The notes beneath the pieces were generated by a model. The model searched no databases and was not told where the DNA came from. It worked only from the letters and a program-made list of their open reading frames with translations. From Alnus glutinosa (Eukaryota; Streptophyta; Magnoliopsida; Fagales; Betulaceae), in assembly GCF_958979055.1 (NCBI RefSeq), contig NC_084892.1:3799501-3863500 (forward strand): a stretch of 64,000 nucleotides of DNA, given 5' to 3'. This document shows, one piece after another, positions 25,369-35,488 of the stretch; positions within the stretch are counted from its first letter, which is position 1, and every line of letters begins with the position of its first letter. The position numbers were made by a program, and so were the translations under genes.

Positions 25369-27035
25369 GGCATGAGATAAAGGACTGCTCATTTCTAGCC
25401 ACAGAGGCAATTCTACACTCATAAACTTCCAGGATGGCTATTACAAAACAGTAGTTCAGAATTTTAACCTCTACCTTGGGGCATTACCTAATTCCTAACT
25501 CCATGTCATACCACCAGTTACTGTATGCTTTAAGCTCTTACACTAAAATATCTGATATCAAGAATGGAGATATATGATGTATTCTTTACTATCTTTAGAG
25601 AACAGTGTATCACTCTATAAATAAAAGCATGAGTCACATCAATAAAAGAAAAACAGAACAATGTAAGACATAAGGAGATCAGCATAAGAATAAGAAATTT
25701 TGCATATTTATAGGAGAAAATGAAGAATTCTAACAATCTAATTGTAGCAATTTCTGAAAGCAGTCTCCTCGTATACTTGGGTTGTGTCCCCCTGCACTTC
25801 TTTATGAGATAGGATTACTTATAAAAATAAATCTGAAAGCAGTAACGCGTAGAATCTGTTATTAAATATTAAGTTGACAGCTTAAGTTGAGCCCCAAACA
25901 CCAGTAACAGTCAAGTGAATAACACAATATGCTTCCACTGCCCGGCCTAAACTATATCCTCCGGTCTTCTCCATAACAGAACAATGAATATTAGTCACAT
26001 ACTATGGAACGACAATATTCAACAAAAGCCCTATTAGCGTATTCAGGGTCAGTTACACAGATTAGCATCATATCTCGTAATACATATTCATAATGTACCT
26101 GCTAAAGGTTCTACGACCATAATTGCAGTAACTCCTTTTCGTTAGAATCCTTAGTACAACAGTTTATCTATGATAACATTATAATTCACAGCTATAGCAA
26201 TCCTCAGAAGTGAAAAATGATTACATCATCAGTTTTCTCAACAATAAACAAAGACCAAATTTGCTTTGACTTAGGGAAAACCTTTACAAAATATTCAGGC
26301 ACTAGTCAAGCTTCAATTTTCAAAATTTGTGCTCATTAAAGATGTTTGCACAACATGAGCCTCCTTTCTCTAGGCTATGATCCGATAAATAGAACGGTGT
26401 AGTTCTAAATACAGCACAGTGAAGGGTTAAGAAACAATAACAATGATGCAAATAATCAAAACTGCCAATTGCATGATCTCATATTAGCCAAGTGTAAGTA
26501 CCTTTTTCGTGTGTGATATGTGCCCGATAGCTGGTGATTATCACAGAAATGTGCAATCAATTAGCTCATAGATCACAGCTCAAAGGTAGAAAATTAACAT
26601 GAACAGAAGCAACAAAGTCTTGCCTGTTACAGATGCATGTCCTCCGAGAAACTCGTACAGTGATTCCACGAAGTCCTTATAAAATGAAACAACACCTACA
26701 TTTTAAAAAATTTATCCTTCTCAAAATTAATTCAACAACAACTTAAAGAATATGTGTACAACACAAATACACACAAAAATGAAACCAAACTCGCCTGGAT
26801 TTCCAGGGATGAACAAAACATGAATCTTAGGATCATCGGCGCTAATCTCCAGCAATTCAGTCGTGTAACTAACCAAAAATGGCATCAGAAAAGGCGAAGC
26901 AAAACATCATTAAAGAAAATTACCATTAACCTGCATAGACAGCAAAACATGGGACCTGATATACCTTGATACACTGCATAATCGAAAATCAGCACGCGTC
27001 TTAGTTCTCGAAGAATCTAATTCGTCTTGAGCCAT
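19535..27035 (-). CDS. LDAH: Lipid droplet-associated hydrolase (LDAH) family protein, 12 exons
   Basis: Twelve exons join in frame to 312 codons plus stop: 27035-26965, 26868-26795, 26695-26624, 26530-26502, 24721-24671, 24264-24214, 22540-22481, 22369-22287, 21983-21836, 21493-21443, 20531-20427 and 19678-19535. The product is an alpha/beta-hydrolase of the LDAH (DUF2305, human C2orf43) family, a serine esterase-like enzyme associated with lipid droplets or the ER; its true substrate is unsettled. Visible parts are the oxyanion-side PGNPG loop (residues 45-49), the nucleophile elbow VGHSIGSY with Ser120, an Asp in FGVDDHWGP (254/255) and the C-terminal HTHAF with the presumed catalytic His (281 or 283). 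Introns 2 and 3 have GC donors. Compared with my memory of other plant copies, the segment before the His lacks one residue (ERV-HTHAF for EREGHTHAF). Length matches the family (human 325). A LINE fragment and a GT/GA microsatellite lie in introns. Confidence 0.93.
23045..23635 (-). mobile_element. 5'-truncated LINE (L1-type) 3' end
   Basis: The minus strand encodes the zinc-binding domain that follows reverse transcriptase in plant L1 elements (zf-RVT): an ALGKI-x-T-NLRKR core, then VDRCCMCKQNGESADYLLL and a WVMPRRVTDL stretch. The domain is split over two frames, at least one frameshift apart, so it is dead. The 3' end has the usual plant L1 tail TTATTACTTATC followed by a poly-A run (read on the minus strand). 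It sits in intron 6 of the LDAH gene in the same orientation as the gene. Only the last 600 bases of the element are present; I could not find a clear target-site duplication. Confidence 0.82.
25311..25366. repeat. Compound (GT)n(GA)n microsatellite
   Basis: About 11 GT units run directly into about 16 GA units inside intron 4 of the LDAH gene. Confidence 0.95.
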
Positions 27036-28613
27036 ATCTTTGCTTGCGCACTTTGATCTATAGCTCCTCCTGAAGCATTATATGCAAAGCAAATTATACA
27101 TACGCCTCGACACGAGAAATTTGCAAGGAGCAGGCTAACATTGCTATGGATATATGAAAATTTGAAGTATACGGACTAAATGTAGGTAAGAAAGACTACC
27201 TCGCGTGGAAGGAGAGTGAAGAGAGACAGAGTGGTCGAGCATTGGGCCGAAGAAGCATTATTTCTCAATCTCTTCCCTTTTTTTTTTTTTTGGTTTTGTT
27301 TTTGTTTTTCCTATTTTGAACTGAAAAAGGGTATTACCAATTAAGTAAGTGGGCCTGGGCCGAAGAGAACACTTAGATGAGCGGGCCTTCTTGATTGCGA
27401 GTTGCGAAAGCCACTGGAGTCACTGGACCCATCAATTCCAACAGTAACTTCTTTTTTTTAAAAAAAATAAATAAATAAAAAAATAAAATAACTATACTTA
27501 TCCTTTCGAACTAACACAATTTACAACCACCTCACCACACTTTGAATAAAAAAAAAAAGAAAAAAGTAACAATCGACCCCTCGAATCATTTAGCACTTTT
27601 AATTGGAAAATGATTTTTCCGGTCCTAACCCCTTCTTTTTATTGAACAAATGATTTTTAATGCATATCAAATGATATTTCTGCATTAAAAGTCACTTGTT
27701 TAATAAAAAGAATGGACAAAGAAACGGTTTACCGTCCCCTGTGTATCGGGACTCCTTTCAATTTGTCCCCTCCATTAACATTTTATGTAAACTTGGACAT
27801 TTGGACAAAAAATACATTGCCTACACGTGATTGAGATTATCCATTTTATCTGTCAAATGTATATATATATATATATATATATATTGCTTTTTTATCCGAT
27901 ACAGGATAATTTCAATAACTTGTGGGTCACGTGATGCATTTTCTATGCAAGTTAATAGAAAATGTTAAAGTGCTAATAAAGGAGGCAAACTGAAAGTATT
28001 GGAACGCTTAAAAGTGTTGATTGTCACTTTTTTGAAGTTCGGTAGAATTAATGTAAATTAGGTACTAATTGGAGGGAGGTAAGTATACTTACCCCCCAAG
28101 TTACCCTAATTTTATTGAAATTGCTTTGCGCCTGTTTCTGTTGCGGGACAAAAGGCCCAGCTTTTTAAGATTTAGAGACCAATAATTGGGGGAATCGAGT
28201 CTTGGAATATATGCCGAACCCTTGATTAGATAAAAGAGGGATGTCTTGCTTTCATGTGGATTGATGTGGATGTACAACCAAATTCTGTACTGCAAATCTT
28301 AAGACTTTGGTGGGCTAGAGTCGCGTCCCTTGCTCAATTGGTATTTGGGTCTCCTAATCTGTACAGCTCAGTTGGTGGAGTCGAGAACGTGGACTTTTCG
28401 GCTCATCAACTTAGCACCACATGCGACATATGCTAATTCGAAATCAATAATGCTGTTTGTAATACTAAAATGTGACGGGACATTGGAAATTAAGCGAACA
28501 TGTGCGGACGTGTTTATTATAAAAACTCATAGAAAACTCCAATCTTAGCCTCTTTATATCTAAAGAGTTTTATAATTTGGATAAGTTTTATTTGGAATTT
28601 AAACAGGGTCTTA

Positions 28614-29309
28614 TGCTCCGTTTGTTTCGACGTAAAATGATTTTTGTCGTAAAATGGTTTCAGGGAAGTCATTTTTCTGAAAAATATTTTTCGCCGAAAT
28701 CATTTTTCGGTGTTTGGTACGTACGAAAAATCACAAATATTTTTAATATTTTTATTCAATCATATTAACCTATAAAAATCAATTTTTATTCAAAACATAT
28801 AAATATTAATGTAAAATAATATAAAATCACCAGAGACGAAATTCTGTCACTAATTGACAGGATTCTGACCACTTTTATCAGATTCTGGCTATAGGATGAA
28901 GGTTGGAATCCGGACAGTCTCGTCAAAATTTGAGTTGGCCGGACGCCGGCATACTGGCCGGAAACTGCCAGAACCACCGGAATCCGGCCGTTTTGGCCGG
29001 GATATTCTGGCCAGATTCAGTTGCCGGATTCCGGCGACATTGACTTGAGGTTGTCGGATTTCAGTACCGGCAAGATTTCAGTGATGGTCGACTGCTTTAA
29101 CGTGAAGGTCGACTGTGTCGTTTAAAATGGGTCGAATGCGTTTGGCGTCTTTAGAAAATAAAAGCGTAAATCATTTTTCGAAATTAACAAAGCATTTTTG
29201 GTCAAACCGAAATCATTTTTCGGTTGACTATTATTTTCGCCCCTACCAAACACCGAAAAATACCGAAATTATTTTTCAGAAATCATTTTACGCTGAAACA
29301 AACAGAGCA
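28614..29309. mobile_element. Harbinger-like MITE, copy 2 of 4 (best preserved)
   Basis: The ends TGCTCCGTTTGTTTC and GAAACAAACAGAGCA are terminal inverted repeats differing at one position, and TTA is duplicated on both sides (28611-28613 and 29310-29312). A 3-bp TTA/TAA duplication and a GTTTG-containing terminus fit PIF/Harbinger-type elements. Subterminal arms (GAAATCATTTTTCGG and complements) are also inverted, while the centre has many overlapping CCGG-rich words (CCGGAATCCGGCC). No transposase frame is present. Confidence 0.8.
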
Positions 29310-30960
29310 TTAAAGTCAATTGATGGCTTTACAACGCAAAATTACATTATCATATGCGAATGACTAAGGCACCAAAACAACCTACACAAAAGAACTTAAA
29401 TAAGATAAAATCAAAACAATCAAACGGTTCTTAATTCAATCGATTTCATACTACAATTTTTTTTAATTGCCGTTTGGTAACTATATTAGTTTTTAATTTA
29501 CGAGACATGACCAAAACAAAAAAAAAAAAAAAAAAAAATAGCACACAAAAAAGAAGGAGAGAAGTTTCCATACTATTACGAGGTCCTAGACTATTAAGTT
29601 GTTGCCTTCCTACTTTGGCCTCTGTTATGGGCATAATCATGTCAATGTATTTAATTAGTATTTGAAGAATTAATCTATTTATTAGTTGTAAGTTATGTAA
29701 TTGAGGTTAATTATTTATAGGCAGTTATTGTCAGTCGGTTTCAACCGTAGAAGTTATCTGATATTGTATGTAGTTATTTTTAACATTCGGTATTGTATTT
29801 AAAGCTTGTAAGTATTATAAGGAAAGGGATGGAAGTAATTGCATCTAAAGCTGTAAACTTATAGTCGTGTGCTAAAAGACAAATTGATAACGTGTTAGTC
29901 GGTTTCAACCATAAAAGTTATATGATGTTGTATTGAATTGTCAAAGCGTCCTTTATTACTTTCTATTTACAATTTATCACTCTCAAATACCTAAGCTCAT
30001 TATGGCCTCCTCGGTGAAAAAAAAAAAATCTTGATTTTGTCCTTGGATGGAAGGTTTATTTTTAATTAAGTACATGCTTGAAAATTGCTATAGCCTATAG
30101 GTAAGTGCTGATGGAATTGCCCATATGTGCTTCCTTATCCAACCATGACCCTGCTTTATAATTCCATTATTCTATATGACTAATATCTGTGGATAAGCCC
30201 AAATCCATGAAGCCGAACTGCCCCAACCAAAATTAAATCAAGGACGAGGTCACTCTTCTTGTGAAGTTATGAAAAAGACAAGAAAAAGAAAATTAGAATG
30301 GATCGTTGGAGTCATTGATTGGTTGGTTAAAGGTTGACCTAACCCGCCGGGCCGTGGACCCTGGTCCCTGTTTGATAATGTCAAATATGTTACCGTGTTT
30401 TCAAAACTTGGAGAGAGCCGAATGTAGAGGACTTTTGTGAAGTGATTTTACCGACTTTTCAGCAAAGGGTTCTAGAAGTCTGAATGCCAACAAATTGGAT
30501 ACAACACAAATTTTTTATAAATTGGTTTTTACAATTTTCATATAAAAATAACACGTGTCGTCTTTTTAAGCATGTAAAAGCACATTTTTTTTTTATTAAG
30601 GATAAATCAAACTGCAAAAAATGAATCGTTTGCTAATTGCGTTTTTAAAAACTTGCGATTTGAAAAAGTAAGTGCTTTTTTTGAAAATACGAAATTTTTA
30701 AATGCTAACCTCCGATTTTAAAGGTCAAACTGTGATTTTACCAAACGATTAACTGTGTTTTTAAAAATTATTTTTTTTCAAATTTCACGTTTTAAAATTG
30801 TTATTTTTAAATCGCACTTTTTAAAATCGTAAATTCAAACGGATTTTAATACTATTAAAAAGATATGTGAGAAGTACATGCTATTAAAATAACACGTGTT
30901 TTTTACATGGTAAATGACACATGTCACTGTTAAATATGATTTATATAAAATTTCTCACAA

Positions 30961-31075
30961 ACGTGTTTGTAGAAAATTTATGTCAGCTTGAAAACAGATG
31001 GAGACGTATTTGTAGAAAATTTATGCCCCGATGAAGACAGATGAAAACGTGTTTGTAGAAAATCAGATGGAACCA
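30961..31075. repeat. Three tandem 43-bp units
   Basis: The word ACGTGTTTGTAGAAAAT (one copy ACGTATTTGTAGAAAAT) begins at 30961, 31004 and 31047, a regular 43-bp period. A second short direct repeat follows (AAATTGTCGGGATGTGC at 31115, AAATTGCCGGGAAGTGC at 31181). No gene is associated. Confidence 0.85.
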
Positions 31076-33332
31076 AATGAGACATACAAAAAAGTAGCTG
31101 TCTGTTGAAGGTTGAAATTGTCGGGATGTGCTTTGTGGTTGGACCATATCAGTCTTGAATATTATTTATATAAAATTATGAAATTGCCGGGAAGTGCTTT
31201 GTGGTTGGACCATTACATGGGTTCATATGACTCACGCCGAGGTTGGTCCACAGGAAATCAGGAATGAAGTCGATGGGCAAGCCATAGAGTTAAACTAACC
31301 CAACTAAACTCCACATTTAGTGACAGATTGACTTTTATTACATTGCCAATGTTTATGGTTGTTGGCATGTTGCCTTGTCGGACACACAACACCTTGGCAA
31401 AATGTGTGGACAGAAGGATAAACTTGTTTCCAAGCAATACACACAATATATTTATATATATATATATATATCAATTTGACTATTAGTTGGTTAAATATTG
31501 ACCTAACATGACGGTCCCATTTGGCACATAAAGAGCATTCAAATCAGTTTATACATACTTTATCTGATTTTTAGCTAAAAAAAATCACTCTTCTATTTAC
31601 TTTTCAAAAATAACACATTATATCTATTTTTTTTCCCTGTTATAATAAAATAATTAATTTAACAATTTTTTTTTAATATAAATAAAAATGCATACCTCTC
31701 TCTTGCTTAACTGTACAGGCCGCGTACTCGTCGTTCATCATTGTACGCACTGACCGCCAAGCTCCGTTGTTATGCTCGCTGTCAAGCTTTGTCTTGTGCT
31801 CCAAAGGAGAGATCGAGAGAAGAGAGAGAGTGCAATTTTTTTTATTAAGCTATAACGTGTTTTCAAATTTAGACATTTTAAAAACACTAAAAATAATCTT
31901 TATTTTTATGTCATATCATAATACTTTTTCAAAAAAGAGATGATACACATTCATCTTTTATCTATCTCTTTTGTAAATTTGTTATTTGGGATCATATGTT
32001 GATTTTATGTGATCCCACGTATTCAATGAAATATATATATATTTTTTAAAAAAATATCATTTTAAGTAACATTAACAAACGGCTATGTTTGGCGTTGGGA
32101 GGTGCGTGCATAGGCATGAATAATGACTCATAATTTATTTTATACTATAATTCTGTCTATAATATTTGTTGTCCCCATTAGTCTAAGAACACCTATATGG
32201 CTATCTGTATTCTTCTCCTTCCTTGGGCTTTCTTTTTAATTTTTTAATTTTTATTTTTAACTGGATTTAGAAAGTGACCCACTTAAATATACTAACGCCC
32301 TCATATATGAGAGCTTTTTTTCTTTTTTCTTTTTAAAAGCATATATGAGAGCTTTTACTTACCGATCAAGCCTTCGATTTCAATAATTATAAGTGCTTGG
32401 AACTATAAACCAAACACTCTTCATTGTTTTTATAAAAAAGTATTAATTAAGAATTTGTCCATGAAGTCACGATCGGAGCCACTTTTGTTTGGGTGAGGCC
32501 ATGAAGATGCGATCCTTTATGCTTAATTGGATTATCCATCATTCAAATCGGTCCCAAGGAAAATATAAGTGAAACGAGAAAGAAAGTTATTTCAAATTGT
32601 TAAATTACCCGTTATTTTAAAATGATAAGTTGATAAAAAATAATGAATTTAATAGTTTAATATTATCTCTCACATACATATGACTCGGATATTATGTTGA
32701 ATCATTAATTATCTCAAAAACTTAATTAAGTTGACAAGAAATGATGAATATGATTAATTAATTAATATTTTAACATGTAGATTTAAAAAAAAAATGGTGT
32801 TGTAATTTAAATGCAATGTTAAAAAAGTTCTCTGAATAAAATTTAAATTAGCAAGACATATGCAAACCTCATGGAATATAAATACAATTCATCAACTAAC
32901 AAAAACCCTAATTATTGTAGCTTCTCAAAAATTTCTTATTTGTCCCTTTTTTTTGGCGATAAATTATACACATATATCTCATCTTATACCCTACTTTTAT
33001 GAAGGATGAAAAAAAAAAAAAAAAAATGTTATTGGACTCATTTGTTATAACATCAATTTAACTTTTTGTGATATTTATTATTAGTGGACAAAACTTTATT
33101 TCAAACTTCTTTATTAAACTGATATAGGTCCTTAGAGTATATGATAAAAAAAATATATCTAAAAATCATATCTTTATTAAAAAAAACATATAAATTTCAC
33201 ATATTTTAAAGACATTTGTCAGTTTAATAGGCTAAATTATTAAAATTCTCTTAGCCCAATTTAAAAAACTAACTTTATGCATCACAATAAACTTATTATG
33301 CAAGGAGCCGATGACTTTTTATTGGCAATTGA

Positions 33333-33536
33333 CAGGGGTGGAGCCCCTTGAGGCTTTGAGGGGGGCTGCCCCGCAAGCCCCAAGGTTTTTTTCAAAAAAA
33401 AAAAAAAGAAAAGACCTAAAATAAAAATTTAGAATTTTGCCCTTAATTATGTTTTTTAAATTTTGATTCTCTCAAATTTTTTATTTTATTTTATTTTTTT
33501 AATTTGACCGCAAATTTAAAAGCCAGCTCCGCCCTG
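33333..33536. mobile_element. hAT-like MITE, 204 bp
   Basis: The termini CAGGGGTGGAGCC and GGCTCCACC-like complement (right end CCAGCTCCGCCCTG) form imperfect terminal inverted repeats. Eight-base flanks match at seven positions: GCAATTGA at 33325-33332 and ACAATTGA at 33537-33544. An 8-bp target duplication with CAG-type ends is typical of hAT elements. The interior is A/T-rich. It resembles the element at 38861-39053. Confidence 0.75.
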
Positions 33537-33797
33537 ACAATTGATCCATTTGAGTTACACCATATATCACCGTTTTGTTCAAGTATGTCACCGTCAATAG
33601 GGGATCGAGCTCCGGCGAAGCTGGGTCAACGAAAAGTTAATTGACAAATAATACCCGTCCACCTGTACATGATCCTTCCGATTAAATTAGTTTGAGGTCC
33701 CACAGAAAAGCATAAAGAAAAAGAACTCAACTTAGCTTGTTTCCACCCAATTTCTCACACGAGACCCAGTCTCCAGGTATTCGATCGTGTGACCAAG

Positions 33798-33845
<48 letters not shown>

Positions 33846-34666
33846 ATTTCTGGGTGTGTGACCAAGTCACATAAAAATAATAAATTTAACCTAATTTTAA
33901 ATCACTGAAAATTGGGCAAAGATTCGAGGAAACAAGCTAAGAAGTCAGAGGTCTCAACTCTCACGTATGCAAGTCATATTAAAATTGCGAGGCTTACAAC
34001 TTCCATGACGCCAATAAAACATGAAACCAATAGGTTTGGTTAATAATAGTTTCATCCGATAAATACAACAATTATATAAAAGTAATTTGAGTAATTAGTG
34101 TGAGAGAGCTAAATAAAACTCATTTAGACAAGTGGGTTCTATATAAACTCTTTCAAATTACCAGTTCTAACAATTTAAACAGCTAATTTTTCAAATCTAC
34201 CCGTTGTCACCGGAAACCTTCATGTAAGAAAGTAAACTGTCAACATTTTCCTCCAATAAAAAAATATTGAAGTTCTCCCCCAGTTTCACACATCGATCTC
34301 TATTGTTTATTTTGTAAACTATTTTAATTGAAATGGAGACCTCAGCTCTACTTATATGTTAAACTATTATTTATTTGAAAATCTTAAGCTGCTAAGAAAG
34401 TGCAAATTTAATAAATATTATTAGTTTAAGACAGCCAATTTGAACCAAACAAGATTAGCTATGAGATTAAAAATATTTGTTGAAGTGAGGTAAGGAAGTA
34501 CGTCGATTGATCAATTTGATAAAACCAATTATTGAAGACTACGGGCCATGCACTGTATGGAATAAAAAAAATAAAAACAGACAACAACGAGGAGTTCCAA
34601 TCAAAACGGCAAGGTTAGACCAACAGCCGCCTCATAAGAATCATATACGTTCTAGAGCCAATGGGT

Positions 34667-34696
34667 GCACGTGCCTATATCAGAAATTACACGTGG
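34667..34696 (+). promoter_or_regulatory. Paired ACGT-core (ABRE/G-box-like) motifs upstream of HVA22
   Basis: GCACGTGC at 34667-34674 and CACGTGG at 34690-34696 lie about 300 bp upstream of the TATA-like stretch of the HVA22 gene. Paired ACGT-core elements bind bZIP factors of the ABF/AREB group and are common in abscisic-acid-responsive promoters; the founding HVA22 gene of barley is induced by abscisic acid. The motif match is direct; function is inferred. Confidence 0.5.
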
Positions 34697-34987
34697 AAGA
34701 AGTCAAAGCAAAGCTCACACTACCATAAATAGGACGCCCACACCGTATCCCCTTACAGATACAAAACGACCAAACTCCGTCAATAAAAACCAACCGCCAA
34801 AAGGGCCAAGTAATTGAATCAAAAAAAAAGGGCCAAGCAAAAATCTGTTTTCGAAGAATCCCGAGATATCCCTTCAACGCAATTGCGTGTAAAATAACGT
34901 AGAAGCTTCCGTGGCAAGAAATCTCCCCAATAATTATATCTTTTCGCTTTAGCCAAATCACCATCGGTACCTTTAATAACTGAATAA

Positions 34988-35002
34988 CTATATATATATA
35001 TA
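34988..35002 (+). promoter_or_regulatory. TATA-like stretch of the HVA22 gene
   Basis: An alternating TA run sits about 120 bp upstream of a leader-exon donor at 35126. Position and orientation fit a TATA box with transcription starting near 35.02-35.04 kb. Such runs are also common by chance here, so this is moderate support only. Confidence 0.45.
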
Positions 35003-35120
35003 CATGGAATTTTCTTTTTCCTCTAATTCAAGCTTTCGTTTCAGTTTGTCTCGTTGAGTCGTTGTTCTCTCTCAAACCCAGAAGAGCACATTTCTTTCAA
35101 GGAATCAGAGATCCTTCTTG

Positions 35121-35445
35121 CAAAGGTATGAACTTCCATTCCTTCTAAAGAATATCCGATCCTTAAAACCCTTGTTAATGTGTTTTTACTACAGTGTTTT
35201 TAACTGTTATAAAGAGTTCTCCATTTGAGGAAAGCGCTTGTACCTGTCAAATGACATCTTTGTTGTCTTTGAATCTTTCTGCCGTAGATAACTGGTTCTT
35301 TTGTGCGGTTCCTTAACAAGCTTTGATGTTTCTTTGTGTTGTATTTCTGTTCCTTTAAGAATTATTGTTTCAATGAATTTGGTTCTGACTTCTGCGCAGT
35401 AAAATTTCTGAATAACGGGACTTGGGGTTTTTGCATGTATTGCAG
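35121..35445 (+). other. 5' leader intron of the HVA22 gene
   Basis: The leader reads CAAAG|GTATG with the donor at 35126, and a TTGCAG acceptor at 35440-35445 reopens the leader 43 bases before the ATG. The 320-bp intron has the T-rich composition of plant introns. First introns in leaders often boost expression in plants. Splice sites are seen; actual splicing is inferred. Confidence 0.6.
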
Positions 35446-35488
35446 GATTTTGGACTTGTGGTGGGTGCTTGACGTGTACGGAATTAAA

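Larger units (their letters stand above)
27036..35120. other. 8-kb intergenic repeat region
   Basis: No gene was recognised. It contains the LDAH promoter at its left (a leader near 27.05-27.25 kb), a palindromic stretch near 27.64-27.72 kb, a complete Harbinger-like MITE (28614-29309), AT-rich inverted repeats near 30.6-30.85 kb, three 43-bp tandem units (30961-31075), an hAT-like MITE (33333-33536), a 40-base poly-T tract (33800-33839) and, at the right end, the HVA22 promoter. Confidence 0.6.

Noticed and set aside
27640-27720. Small palindrome with TTCTTTTTATTGAACAAATG arms
   Set aside because: It may be a MITE related to sequence near 53.39-53.56 kb, but ends and duplication are not clear.
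28368-28440. tRNA-like A box (CAGCTCAGTTGGTGGAG) with a weak B-box-like word downstream
   Set aside because: The sequence does not fold into a cloverleaf and lacks a proper GGTTCGAATCC arm; at best it is a decayed SINE or tRNA relic.
29640-29960. Possible solo LTR with a repeated GTCGGTTTCAACC word
   Set aside because: No matching ends or target duplication could be found, so a family or boundary cannot be supported.
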